From contig JAWWNJ010000014.1 in the NCBI GenBank assembly GCA_037176885.1, positions 62,001 through 126,000 on the forward strand: a stretch of DNA of 64,000 nucleotides. The letters are read 5' to 3'. The stretch comes from Favolaschia claudopus. Its lineage: Eukaryota > Basidiomycota > Agaricomycetes > Agaricales > Mycenaceae. Under the pieces are notes generated by a model that searched no databases, was not told where the DNA came from, and worked only from the letters and a program-made list of their open reading frames with translations. The translations under genes were made by a program, and so were the position numbers. Shown one piece after another: positions 9,490 through 21,608 of the stretch; position 1 is the stretch's first letter; every line of letters begins with the position of its first letter.

Positions 9490-10776
9490 TTAGTGGTGCT
9501 TATGCGATGTGCACCATAGGACAACTCTCCAACAACAGCAGATGTGCTCAGAAACCCCGTGTTGCTTTGGTTTTTGCCTGAGTTTCGGCGCGTTTGGCCG
9601 GTCCCGTTTGCCGAAGGCCCGAAGCTGTCCAGGATAACTCGCAGCTAGGTCTCGAAGATATGGAGTTGGGGCTGTAAGAGAGCGAGGAAGGACGTCCCGG
9701 ATAAGGTGAGCATTGTGTAATGCATGCATATTTATGAGAAATCGCTGCTCGGGAGAATGGGATACTCGCAGCTCTGTTGGAGACGTGGTAATGCGTTCTT
9801 GGTGAATGGGAACAGCGGCCGCCGTGCATTTGCATGACACACAGTCATGCTGGGCATTGAGCGCTAACAAAATCTCCTGTGACCTCATTCAGCCTACAGT
9901 TTCTTCTCATTCAGCCTACAGCTTCATAGGAATACTACAGGTCACCTTCGGATACACAAGAATGCTGTCTTCCTGGGCTGGAACAAGAACAGGCATATTC
10001 AATCGAGGGTCTTTGACATCCAAGACGAAGAAGGAGTTTTCTATGACTGCGACATTGCCAGGATATTTCAATGAGGCTGCTCCTTCACGTGCAAGGATCT
10101 CGACGATGCGAACGGCGGTAGGAGCTGAGTTCTTTCAAAACTTGAGCTAAAAGGACGAATCAGTCCGAGTAAGGGCTCATACCTGAGCGCGTTGAACATA
10201 GACCCAAGACTCCGGTTTACAGATGTCTCCTGATTGTGCTCCATTATCAGAGGACACCAAATTGAGGTTTGATGAGGGTTCTGCCGGTGGAGGTGGTGGC
10301 GGCGGGGTTGGAACAGTGTTTGACGCATGAGATGTTGAACCTCGGTAGGTGAGGTTCGGTTGTGGGCGACTGGGAGAAGGCTGGGGGCCACTGCTCGAAC
10401 CGCTAGACGAGGCAGTAGGGGGGCTGGACGCCCGGGGACTATTGAATGGCTGCTCGCGTTGCGTGTGAGCCTCGGGGTACGGAAATTTTTCGCGAGGAGG
10501 GAACGGATCGGGCTTGTGGAATTGCTCGCGATCGCTATCCGCTAAAACAGCAACAAGGAAGGAAAGATATGAGTAAGCAGCTAGCTAATGCAAAAAACGG
10601 GATGTACTTGGATTGAATTCATACAAAGAAGGGTCGTTGTCGGTGTCCATAGCATCGCTCCCGTCGTCGTCGGTCTCAGTCTCGGAGGAGTCCGACGATT
10701 GCGTCTCGGAAGACTCCTCCGATTCAGATAGGTAGAAAAAAGGTTGCCCAGAACGTGTATAGCTATTTGATGACAT
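9490..10776 (-). CDS. Four-exon gene, hypothetical protein of about 366 aa
   Basis: Minus-strand exons 10776-10608, 10541-10183, 10131-9946 and 9876-9490 join in frame across introns of 66, 51 and 69 nt, all GT-AG, giving 366 codons before the stop. Exon 1 is acidic and Ser-rich (ESSETQSSDSSETETDDDGS). Exon 2 is Pro/Ser-rich with a run of eight prolines. Exon 3 is a compact folded-looking segment (TAVRIVEILAREGAASLKYP). Exon 4 has a CVSCKC cysteine cluster and an aliphatic segment (RFLINMHALHNAHLIRDVLP). The layout recalls uncharacterised proteins often seen beside transposons in Agaricomycetes, but that is from memory. Function unknown. The last 15 or so residues come from a repeat shared with 9071, so the C-terminus may be truncated. 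An upstream in-frame ATG at 10923 would extend the N-terminus. Confidence 0.6.
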
Positions 10777-10882
10777 CAGTATCCAATTTGCGCTATCAAA
10801 TCTTGAATAAGACAAGCTTGGGACCCGACTTTGCAGTCTTTGATAACGGCTCGCCTGGAGGTCATGGAGCAGTCGGGGCTGC

Positions 10883-11126
10883 GGCAAGGCCCGAGGGACG
10901 ACTGAGAAAACAGCGCCTGACAATGTAGTGAGGGGCTGGAAATAAAGCAGCGACTAGAGCAGTAGACTCACCATGGAGAAAGGTATATTGACGGCGAGAA
11001 TGGAGGCAAGGCCCGAGGGACGACTAAGAAAACAGCGCCTGACAATGTAGTGAGGGGCTGGAAATAAAGCAGCGACTAGAGCAGTAGACTCACCATGGAG
11101 AAAGGTATATTGACGGCGAGAATGGA
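10883..11126. repeat. Tandem duplication, 2 x 122 bp
   Basis: Units 10883-11004 and 11005-11126 differ at one visible position (CTGAG versus CTAAG). Read on the minus strand each unit contains CCATG followed by GTGAGT and, 36 nt later, CAG. It may therefore duplicate a first exon and donor site just upstream of the 9490-10776 gene. Confidence 0.85.
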
Positions 11127-11959
11127 GCGGAGAGAGGATAGAAGAGGCAGGAGAGAGAAGGAATGAGAAAATAATAGAAGAGAATCAGGCGATGAATATG
11201 GCCAGACGCAGGAAAAAGGGATGCTTCGTCAGAAATGCTTGTGACGGCAATGAAGAACGGCTGGAATTACCTCATAAAGGGAAAAAATTTGAAATGGGTG
11301 GCCAGGGCAATCCAAATAAAGTATGACGATCTGCGTATGACGCCGATCGACTGGGAGCCCAAAGTCGTAATAAGGCGCGACCAGCGGCCCCGGTAAAATC
11401 ATGCGAGGTAAATCAGCGGCATGGCTCATAAATAGCATGCCCTCAATCGTTGAAAAGAAATTTTTGGCATTTCCCGCATATAGTTTAGTGAGGCGAGATC
11501 AAACTAAGAGTCCGAAACAGAAACCAAAACTTTTCCTAAGTCAAAAGTTGCCACCAGACAAAGTTGTCGCCAGATTCAGTTGTAGCCAGACGATTGTTGC
11601 AATCCCAAGTTACAAAAGAAGTTGCCTCCAGAAACAGTTGTAGCCGGAGTTCCATTGCGGACAAAAAGTTGTTGTCGACACTGTTGTGAGCAGAGTGAAA
11701 GTTGTTGATGCCGGCATAGAATCACAATCGGTTGTCACATCACAAACTTGTCACTCCTCAAAGTTGGTGTCTGCGAGATTGTATACTAATTACCATTCAG
11801 CTCGAAGTTGCCGGCGGTACAACAAAGTTGTGGCTAAAAGTGTAAGTTGTACCCTAATTTACCACACATGTCGCAAATAATAAATGTACAGTATATCGCC
11901 CATATATGGGTTCGGCGCCACCAACTACTGAGATGATCTAGGTCAATATGAACAAATAG
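11127..11959. repeat. AGTTGTNGCC-rich degenerate repeat cluster (11543-11848)
   Basis: Between 11543 and 11848 the motif AAGTTGTNGCC or CAGTTGTAGCC recurs about eleven times at irregular 15-40 bp intervals on one strand. The rest of the stretch shows no gene. Confidence 0.55.
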
Positions 11960-12006
11960 ACCATACTAGGAAGCTCCGACTGCGTCGGAAGGCACCTTGC
12001 TTGCTC
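11960..12006. repeat. Dispersed hairpin repeat, copy 1
   Basis: TAGGAAGCTCCGACTGCGTC plus GGAAGGCACCTTGCTTGCT is present in inverse orientation at 37416-37462. It contains the palindrome CTCCGACTGCGTCGGA. Nature unknown. Confidence 0.65.
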
Positions 12007-15000
12007 GAAGGATAGATTCCGCACCCGAGAGATTCTCCGGCGTTTTTTATCAACTGAGTTCGAGGCCGACGTGTAAAGCGCAAGCAACTTTTAATTACTA
12101 GTAGGTAAGTAGTGAAACAATAGATGGTGGTGCGAGAGAGTGACTGCAATGTAGATGATTACTCATTAAGGCCTAGTGTTCAAATGAAACGAGCCGTAGC
12201 AAAATTGTAGAGATGTGACGAGTCCCCAAAGTAAATCGGAGCTACGAGTTCCACTGCGCAGAGCCAGAACAGCGCGTAGGATATGAAATGAGAGCCTTCA
12301 ATAAAGCAAAGTACTGAAACTTGCAACTGAGCGGTGAGGTGAGCGAGTCTGCAGACAGAGAACGACGAAAGCGACGACCTGTCTTTAGCTGGACTCAACA
12401 GAAGATATAGGTCACAGGCGACGAAGACAAAAACAAGTTGAGACGACGAACCGGTAGGCTCAAAGTAAAAGTGTGACTTCGAGTCGATGAGTCTGTGCAT
12501 TGGTTGGAAGCCCAGGGGCTGAATGTGCGTCCATGTGTGCAATGTAGGCAGAAGGGATGCCATTGAAGAGGAGCTACTAGTCTTGTGACTGCCGCTTCAT
12601 TCACTGTGCATCTGTATTCCAGACAGGGCAGTAGTAGACTAGTGTGGGTGAGGAGAAGACAGCCGAAAATCGTAGCCGGCTGATCTCCTGGCCGTGGGGC
12701 GACCAGATGCGCGAGAAGGCACCCAGAGAGCAAGACGCCAGGCGAGGGCATCTGAGAGACCGCGACTAGCCCAAAAGAAGGCGGCTGGATGAAATGAACA
12801 GATGTCGCAGGTGGACATCCACTCTAGATGTGAACACAAGTATCTAGATTCTAGGAGCGTACGGAAACATATGGAAAGAACTTGAGAGGAGATGTCCGGA
12901 CCCGAAATCATGATTTATGAGCGGGATTGAGAATGATGAATATACAAACTGAGTGGCGGCCAATGTTCGAGCTCGGAGCGGCACAGGAGGTTACTTGACT
13001 CGGCGTCAGTCAAGCTGTATATTAGCACTTTTCGCGGCCGTTTGGGTAAAAGTATCCGTGTATGTTGAAAGCGAGACCAGGATCAAGTTCCAAAAGCAGC
13101 CCCCATCAGAGCCCCGGTGTCATAGTAAGTGCAGGCAGCGTAAATTTTGGCAGTTAATTTCATGCGTACTGGATCGGCGAAGGAAGCTCAGTGAAGCAAC
13201 CGGGAGCACAGCTGTAAAGGGTCACTAGTTCAGTAGTTGGAACTCAGAGAACTCCGAATTCGATAGTAGCGGAATCACAATAAGTTGAATCAACCGTGGG
13301 ATCCACGGCTCGCGTGGCTCATCGCAAAACAAGCAGGTCCACCAGAACCAGGACGAACTCGTAATACAGTCGCCGGGAAACAAACTTGAATGTCACCGGG
13401 TTGTGGAGACGGCAGCGCGTATGGAAGTCCGAGGACCAGGAACACTGGACTGAGGTCGTCTTCTGAGCTTTGAAGCAGATAAGCTGAAACGATGCCTCGA
13501 ATACGGCATGAGCTCAAGAATGTAGGCTCAGATCTCCGAATCCGAGGGGGGAAGTAGCCTCGGAGTGAGTTCCGCCGGAAAGAGATGGCATTAAGAGAAC
13601 ACGATGCGTTTGAATTAATGGATAGTGAGTCGATGTGCACAAAGCGCATAGCGCAAGTTCGTTGAATGGGCCTATAAACCGAGACAGCGAGCCGTTCATA
13701 GACATAGACAAGCGCGAGGTTGAGCCTCAGAGCATCCGTATCCGCGTAGGGTCACAAATCGAGAGCAACGAAACTCAATTGAGTGTGTCAGAGTACGGCC
13801 GGCTCATAGTGCGAGCGAGAAGCCCAGGGATAATATAGAAGTGATGGTAATCGGAATCGGAATTGATTCAAATTGTAGCGCAAGTAGCAAGTTTTCGAAT
13901 AGATTTGACATAAGTAAGATTTCACGCCCTAAGCGTAACAGAAGCACAGTAAACGGATTCATGGAGGATAGTTGATCGCCATTATCCGCTCATTGAGGGA
14001 AGCTCGAGTGCGTTGAAACAGAGATAGCGGTCGCGCAAGCAGTGGCGGGTAGAGGAAACCCGCGCTCATAGAAGCCCCGAACGGAGCCCCACACTGGCCG
14101 TCGTCATCCCAAATCGATACGGCAAAACGCATCATGCCCCTGGAGGAAGCGTGCGGAAGAGAGGTATTGGGATCAGTGGTGAGCAGTCGTCGATGGGGCA
14201 CAAGTTGCGTAGCAGACGAGGCTGGTCGAAGCCAAACAGCTAGATCATATCCGGACCATCGGGCGAAGCAACATCGTACATAACCCATTGAGGTGTTTCG
14301 AGGAGCCGCTGGGTATTTAAATCCGGTACAGCAATTCCATGTTGACACAATCAGAGCCGGTAGGAGAGTTCAAGAAGCGGAAACTTGGATGTGGATAGTC
14401 CAGACAGAATTGAACCAATCATACACGGTTTGCATGGCGCATCGACTATATGATCATGATTACTCATTGTAAACACTGAACAAAGGTTCGGAAGGAATCT
14501 ACAATCAGCAGAGCGTTGTTCTAGCTCCGAGATACTGTAGGATAGATCAATTTGCGATGAAACAAGAGCCACGCCGTATCCGCTGTATGCGGGACATGAA
14601 CTGGATGGAATAAAGCAAGCGATGAGGCAGAGATACGCCAGTATACCGTATCAGTAGAGATATCAAAAGACATGCAGAGTTTGGACGCCATGATCCAAGT
14701 AGACCGTGGCAGAGTCACACAGAGATGCTGAGACAAGGTAGACGTAGTCGCGTAGACGGAAAGGAAGAAGGACACGTATGACATCATGGGGAGTAACGAG
14801 GAGGCACCTTAGGTGAACAGCGACGGGTGCAGGTGCGGCATAGAATTGCAACACACACATATGTGGGCGAACAATTCCAACGACTCCGAGTCCTAGATGT
14901 CATGCTTGGCACGTGTAGGTGCAGGTCAACGATTTGAAGATTCAGAAAGCGGAATCGCAAGTGTAGAGTTATCGAAAAGCGACCAGGCGCCGGTCAACGA

Positions 15001-16536
15001 TTTGAAGATTCAAAAAGCGGAATCGCAAGTGTAGAGTTATCGAAAAGCGACCAGGCGCAGGTTCGAGATTGTAAGATTTGACCTGGATGTAATGGAGAAG
15101 GGGGGAGGCGTAACGGCATGATCTGATTGCGAAGCGTAACCTTAGGCAGTGCATGATCGCTTGCAGGTATGGAATGGTAAACCGGTGGAGGCATGAATTT
15201 GACCGAAAACAACTGGAGAAGCATGCTAAGTCGCTAACTGCGGGATGTACCGCTCGGGTATGGAGTCGTGAAGAGAGTAGGCATGAAATCAAACGGGATA
15301 TGATGGGAAAGCGTCCAGAGACACTGGGCCTCGCAGGATGCAGCCACTCACGGGTATGGAGTGATGAACAAAATGAAGTCATAGAGCGTGGGGGTGACGC
15401 TGACCTTCGCGGCCATGGAATCGTAAATAGAATAAAATCGTAGAGCGTGCGGATGCGCTGACACTTGGGGAAAGGTAACCGCTCGCAGGTACAGCATCTT
15501 AAGTAGAAGTAGGTATGAAGATCAAGAGGGAACATGAGCGTCGAGAAGAGGAGAGTCACGTCACACGTCACGTGCACTCCGCTTGTCACAAGACATTGCA
15601 CTCCTCTCGCAAGCTCAGGAGTGCCCCCATCTTGTGACTGTCGCTTCATTCACGCTTGGTTTATTGATAGAGAGGCAGCCATAGTTAGGTGTGGGTGAGG
15701 AGAAGACGCCGGGGAATCTAGCCGGCTGCACTCCTGGTCGTGGGGCGACGGGATGCACGCGAAGGCACCCAAGAGAGAAGACGCCAGGCGAGGGCATCAC
15801 AAGAGACCACGACTAACCCAAAAGAAGGCGGCTGCTGAGATAATTCAGGTAGTAGGCGTCTCGGAAGATAATTAGATCAAGATTGAACTCGGTTGAAATT
15901 CCTGCCGATGAAAATCATTCCCGAGGAATTTACGGTGTCGGTCTTGCTTATATCACTGTATCATGAGCCCATGAGGATACCAGCGGCATTGGCTATAGCA
16001 AATGACCTCAGTGTAACGAGTTTAAGTTATTCCACAGGAATATTGGAGTAAAACCACGGAATATCTTCTAAGCTGAAAAAGTTTGCGGGCGGTTGTCAAT
16101 ACCCTTGTTAAAAGTAATTCGATGCGCAATGAAAGTCTTAGACTCGTAGGATGTGAGCATACAGTCGCTGAAATGAAGTGGCCGGGCTCGAAGAGGGATT
16201 CCCAGGCAAAGGCTGCGGTTCCACATAGCAGATACAACAGCGCGGATATTTAGCGGTTAAGAATACGGTTTTGGTTGTAACACGTCTCTCTTCCCAATAA
16301 GGCTTGCCTGAGTTCCATTATCAGGAGTTTGGACTCATGAGCGAGTTGAACCAGATCAACGTAGACAGCCGCTCTTCCGGAACACTGTGAATTGAGAGGG
16401 AAGAGTCTCAGCGTCGACTACATTTCATGAAAAACTGTAAGAATAATATATGCGCCGTGAAGGAAGGTCGCCAGCATATATCCACCGCGAATTACGCCAG
16501 TCAGGGATGAGAATGGTAGGAAAGACTGGTATCCTT
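12007..16536. other. Gene-free region of degenerate LTR-like repeats
   Basis: No credible gene. A block at 12575-12790 is a diverged direct copy of 15630-15838 (both contain GTGTGGGTGAGGAGAAGAC and CCAAAAGAAGGCGGCTG). A tandem pair of 68 bp lies at 14924-15059 with about two mismatches. From about 15150 to 15500 an imperfect repeat built on CTCGGGTATGGAGTCGTGAA recurs about five times. The hairpin GCACTCCT...AGGAGTGCCCCCAT at 15590-15635 is repeated at 19840-19873. The 226-codon minus-strand frame 15649-14969 simply follows this repetitive DNA. Confidence 0.5.
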
Positions 16537-18106
16537 ACACTGACTCGGAAAAAGTATGGGATCACCTGGTTTTTTGGCTTGAACTGCGGGGCGAGTGAGC
16601 AAATTTTGGGGGTGATAGATAGTGCTTCGTATACCTCTAGGAGTACCCTTTCTACATGTATTAACTCGACGTCCGATGTGCGCGCGTTGTCGTCAGAGAG
16701 CGTGATTATGGCGTACACGTGACCCAATACTTTTTCCGCATAAGACTTTTCACTCTGAATCACCACAACGACGCGCTCGAGTCACCCCCGACCTCTTGTA
16801 ACTCATTCCTCACATCATGTTCAACACCACTGCCGTAAATAAGGCCGCCATAGACGCCCTTAAGAAGGCAGGCATCTCAAATAGAGATGTAGCCTAAAAA
16901 GAGAATGTTGCGCCCTCTACGGTCCCCCAAATCAATGCCCGCTATGGTCCAACGCACGGCTTCAATGAGAAAGCACCTAGGCCGAGTATCCCACGCCAAA
17001 TGAGCGAGCGAAACATCCGTAGAGCCCTCCAATCGCTCTCTTCTGGCAAAGCCAAGAATGCATCAGACCTGCAGCGGAAATATTTCCCGCATTTGCACGT
17101 TGATACGGTCCGGTCTGCGCTACGAGTGCGTGGATTAGGGGCCTATGTAGGCCAATCCGAGTCTCTGTTGAAGCAAGAGCACCGGAGAAAGCGAAAAGAG
17201 TGGGGGGAACTTCATTGTTACCGGACTGCAGAGAATTGGCGGGCCGTTATATTTTCAGATGAGTCAAAATATAACATCATTGGTTCGGGTGGCTGGTAGT
17301 GGTGCTGAAGGGAATTAGAGAAGGCGTATGATCCCAGATATAAGAAGAAGAAGGTCCAACTCGGCGGCGGGAGTGTTATGGTCTGGGGCTGTCTCACCCG
17401 ACACGGTGTCGGTCAACTTCATCGGATCGAAGGGATCATGGATGGCTTCGTTTACACTGACATCCTCTCGGAATCCCTTTTCGACATTCTGGACCAGCAT
17501 AATCTGGACCGCTCGACCATTTATTTCCAGCAAGACGGCGACTCAAAGCATAAATCCAAGCACGCGCAGGGGTGGCTTAATCTCGAGGGCTTTGATGTTC
17601 TTCCCTGGTGCCCGTACTCGCTCGATATGAGCATCATAGAGAATCTTTGGGATCATTTGGAGCTTATGGTACGCGCTCGGGACTCTCTGCCGAAGAACCA
17701 GGATCACTTTGAAGGAGGAGTGTGAGAAAATAGATCAGACATATACTGACAAGTTATACGGCAGTATGCCCAACAGGGTGCGCAAAGTGTTGAAGGAAAA
17801 GGGAGGCCCGACTCACTATTAATGTTCTGTGAGCTTTTCTTGTCCGTTTTCCCTCTCAAACTCATTTTCTGACTTGTATTTCCTAAAGCGGCAAAAAGCA
17901 GATATATAATTGGATCACCCATCACCAATAAATTCATTGCACAGCTCTCATTTTTGGACGCAGCCTCCCGATATCTTACATGCACATACTACACATAGTG
18001 TACTCCATACTGAGTCACAAAAGTTACCAGCCTATCACCACGATCTTGCGCAACACGAGCATCTTTCTCACAGATGCCGTGATCCCATACTTTTTCCGAG
18101 TCAGTG
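16537..18106 (+). mobile_element. Tc1-like DNA transposon, 1570 bp, inactive
   Basis: Perfect 28-bp inverted ends CACTGACTCGGAAAAAGTAT..., with TA duplications at 16535-16536 and 18107-18108. It carries a decayed DD34E transposase (16817-17822). A third, inverted copy of the end sequence (GTGACCCAATACTTTTTCCG) lies inside at about 16718-16743, so the left 208 bp by itself resembles a MITE. Confidence 0.9.
16817..17822 (+). pseudogene. Tc1-family transposase pseudogene
   Basis: The frame starts at the ATG at 16817 (MFNTTAVNKAAIDALKKAGI) and covers 335 codons, the usual length for Tc1 transposases, which cut and paste DNA at TA sites. An N-terminal helix-turn-helix region is followed by the catalytic blocks IFSDESKYN, FQQDGDSKH and SIIENLWDH. 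The second D and the E are separated by 34 residues, the DD34E signature. It is broken by TAA at 16895, TAG at 17297, TGA at 17306 and a frameshift between about 17690 and 17745. The original C-terminus (PNRVRKVLKEKGGPTHY) ends at 17822. Confidence 0.9.
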
Positions 18107-20025
18107 TAGGTTGGTGATGGTCCCGAATACCAAATCTCGAAACTGAACTGGTTATGGCGACTTGAAGCCTCAGGACAAGGTGATATAAAGTTGAACCAAA
18201 TCCAGCTCTTCGCAAGAGTTCAAATTTGAAGGTAATTTCTGACCAGTCAGATGTCCGAGTCAAGAGTGGTCAAGTCCCAGTAGAGTTTATCGAGTCAAGA
18301 GTGGTAAAGTTCAAGTAGATCTCAATCAGGTCAAATTTGAATTCGGATAGATGGAAGCACGGAATCGGAAGATCAAGACAGAGAACAAGATCCAACGGAG
18401 TCAAGACAGGGAACAAAATGGAACGGAACCAATACATGGAAACAATTGGGTAAGATCAACAAGGAGCGATACTTTGAACTGAGCGCGTATTTAATAGGAC
18501 CGATGAGAGTGAGCCCATCGCCCGAATTGGTTGAGGCAGTAAATGAATACACAATGCATTATCAGGTGTACCTGGGCCCGTGGTCGGAGTGAAATATTTC
18601 GAGCAACGTGGTATTCAGCGAGCACTCGCTCTCAAATGATGCGGCAGTGGTCGTGAAGATAGGAACTTGACAGAAGCTGAACAGTCAACCATGGGTAGGC
18701 CTTCTATACTGACGAACGATTAAATCGTAGGTGATACCGCAGAAGTCAATCGACAGTATCGGAACGAAGAACGAGATATTCGAAACCAGGTAAGGACAAA
18801 TGCGAATATCGCGAGATTCGATAAGGAAACCTTGAAAGAGCCAGGAAAATAAAGGTGAAACCGTCGACGATGGATTAACCAATTCGGCAACACAAGTAAG
18901 GCAGACTCAAGGCTTAGCAGGAGACTTAACGGGAAATTCATGGGATAAGAGCTCCGCCGTTCAAGAGTGCTGGGAGCATGAGGCAAAGCCAAAGCGCATC
19001 GACATCCGGGCGGAATATCGCTCTAGGCCAACCCGCGTATTCGTAATTATAATGTTGTCGACATGAAAATCCAGACCAATCTAAATCACAGAATCTGGGA
19101 GGCTGCAGACACCAGCTGAAATATTTCGAGACAGATGTTCAAGTCCCAGATTGCAGTGTAGATGCAGACAAACTTGAAGCCTGAATCATTGGAGAATGTA
19201 ACAACCAGCTCGTCGCCAAACGAAGAGTCGCAACGCACGCTCGCCAAGAGTGGCAATCAGGAAGGCGTAAAATTGGGGTTGTAACCCAACGAACGACGAG
19301 TGAAAAATCGGATAGATACAGTAAAACATTAGGAATAAGGACATGGCAGGATACGGAATGTAGCTCGAGAAATGAGTTGTGGTGGAACATCTGAAGATCA
19401 GCCTTGGACGTGAGAATGACCTACCGTTTTGAATTTTGGATATTCGCAGGAAGATACAATCGGAGGAAGAGATTTTTTGCATGCGATAATATAGACGCTC
19501 CAAGCAAAATAACGGCGAGAATGTGGAGTAGGCGTGTTCGAAGTATTACTTCTTAAGTACGAGATGAAACCAATTCGCGTAAGAACAAAATGTAGGACGG
19601 TGGTAGATACCTTTGGACATGTGTCCATGAATCAGAAACCTTGAGGTTGCAATATTTGCGGCGAACGTAAACCGATGAAATGGATGAAAAGAATATGTTT
19701 ATGCTTGTGGGTGTTCTTGATACTCGTACGAGAGGAAGTCGACTGAAAGACCTTGAAGGGGTCGTGCCGTGTGTCGGACATGGAAGTCAGGAGGAAGAGA
19801 GTCATATCACCCGTCACTCAGCTAGTCACAAGATCATGCACTCCTTTCGCAGGCTCAGGAGTGCCCCCATGAAAATAAGAGGCCGGGAGAGACAATGACA
19901 CTGGAAAGAAGAGAACAGAGCCCGGGAGGACATATCGGAGTGCGAACTGTCGGGATAGGAGGTAGTCGAGGAACGAGGCTCATTGCGGTGATCATTGTCC
20001 AGACGTCATGCTGTCGGTTTTGTTA
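18107..20025. other. Gene-free degenerate repeat region
   Basis: Likely a continuation of the 12-16.5 kb DNA into which the Tc1 element inserted. An imperfect tandem repeat of period about 35 bp (GAGTCAAGAGTGGTMAAG) lies at 18257-18320. The hairpin CTCAGGAGTGCCCCCAT at about 19840-19873 is shared with 15590-15635. No gene seen on either strand. Confidence 0.5.
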
Positions 20026-20437
20026 CTATCCTAACCCGTGATGTGTCCTCGAAATTGATCGAGGCCCATAGTGTTCCGAATTCTACGTATTTTTCGGTCG
20101 GCATTGAAGGGTATGTATAGTCACATGTAGTGCATATTGTCGAATATTTTTGGGATTTATGAGTGAGTGCGGCGGGGAGGATGAACCTTCCGAGGTGAGG
20201 ACAGGAAGTGAACTCGGTTTTGGCCGGCGTTTGGCAGGGTCACAAAATGTCACAAAAACATCCTTTTCATTTGTTTAGGACGCTACAAGCAAAGGATGCC
20301 TCTCAAAATCGATATATATGCTCAAAATGTAAGAAGAATTGTCCTTGATTTTTTCTGAGCACCGGAGAGGGCAAACGGAGCGAGGATCAGCAAAGAGTTC
20401 ACTTCACGGGTCAAGGACACATCACGGGTTAGGATAG
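20026..20437. mobile_element. TA-flanked MITE, 412 bp
   Basis: Inverted ends CTATCCTAACCCGTGATGTG, about 24 bp and near perfect, with TA at 20024-20025 and 20438-20439. No coding capacity. Confidence 0.85.
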
Positions 20438-21435
20438 TATTGACTTGGAAGAGGCATCTTGCGTGTACACATGTACAATAAAACCAGATTTCGTAGTATC
20501 CTGGAGAGTTTTCTCGTTGAACATTGAGCCTTGACAGGTGAGAAATCGTGTCATGTAGAGATTGAATCAAAGGAATTTGTTGGATTGACTATGTTTCGAA
20601 GAGGCTGTAATGGGCACCGGCTGGGCTAGTTGCAGCCAGTTGTAACGAACATCTGACATTATAGGAGACTGAATTGGATGAGTGCTGTGGACGTTGACAG
20701 TTGCCTAGAAGCCTGCCCAAAGAAGTCGTGAAAATGTAAGAGCTGGGAGGGGCCAACTCCGAGCGAGCGAGCGAGAGAGATACTAGCAGAGCCGGAACAA
20801 CTGAGCACTTCAAATATATAGGCCTGACGACTCGGGAAGTCGACATTCAAGATTTGCTAAAGCTTCCCGCCTCTTGAAGAGGATCCCCAAAGAGGATCTA
20901 GATGGCGAGGAGACGTTGCCCGTGTGTTTTCTTGCTTCGAGTAGAACACTTGCTGAGGGCTTCCAGTGCTTTGATAGGGACATTTGCAACAGGCTTTCTA
21001 GGACTCTGAGAGGTGCGCGTTGGGCGCGCTTGGTGGCTTTCTGGCGGGGAAATTGTTTTCGGATCTTCGGATTAGTGCCCCGATAGAATTGTGGTTTCGG
21101 ACGATTTGAAAAGCTGTTTAGCGGGGAGAACCGGGCATCAATGGGTTGCATCCGATGTCCTGCTTAGCTAATTATGAGCTTGTCAAGGTAATTCGTGAAA
21201 TCATCAAGGCCATCGTGGAATAGGGATCGCTGGTCGGCCATGGAAGGCATATTCAGTCAATTTCTTTATAAGAACAGACTCTCAAGGTGTCATTCAAGAG
21301 CAGAGTTGCTTAGAATATTTGCTTCAACTTTGTTTGAGCTCGGCGCTCGTTAAGGCAATTTGATGTGGCTATGCCACGGGCGATAAATCATAAAAGTGGA
21401 CTGCAAGTCCTTTCGCGAAGAAATGACCGAAAAAT
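20438..21435. other. Spacer with a gene fragment related to 35707-36025
   Basis: On the minus strand 21190 to 20850 is a diverged copy of the plus-strand DNA at 35707-35870. Both contain CCCATTGAT, CCGGTTCTCCCCG, CAGCTTTTC and CACAATTC in the same order. The open frame in this copy starts MQPIDARFSPLNSFSNRPKP and is basic. Family not recognised. An exact 110-bp dispersed repeat occupies 21223-21332. Confidence 0.45.
21223..21332. repeat. 110-bp dispersed repeat, copy 1
   Basis: Appears identical to 24550-24659 over 110 bp, with unrelated flanks. It contains a TATA-like CTTTATAAGAAC and could be a promoter or LTR fragment; no terminal structure shows which. Confidence 0.75.
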
Positions 21436-21608
21436 ATGTCTAGTAAAAGTACCGGTAAGAATAATATAGAGAAGGTAACCCTCAGTCGCACTCAGGTGAG
21501 AGGGACAAGCCTGAGCGACACGTATCAATCACATTCAAATTTTTCTGTCGCCTCACAATTCCAATTGAGTACACTTTCAAACTCGAGTTCACCTCGAACA
21601 AGCATGGT

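Noticed and set aside
12180..12911. Overlapping minus-strand frames of 90-127 codons
   Set aside because: They lie over a non-coding repeat shared with 15630-15838 and have no conserved motif or splice context.
14969..15649. 226-codon minus-strand open frame
   Set aside because: It follows imperfect tandem repeats, has no domain, and its composition (Cys, Arg, Ser, Leu) fits repetitive DNA read by chance.
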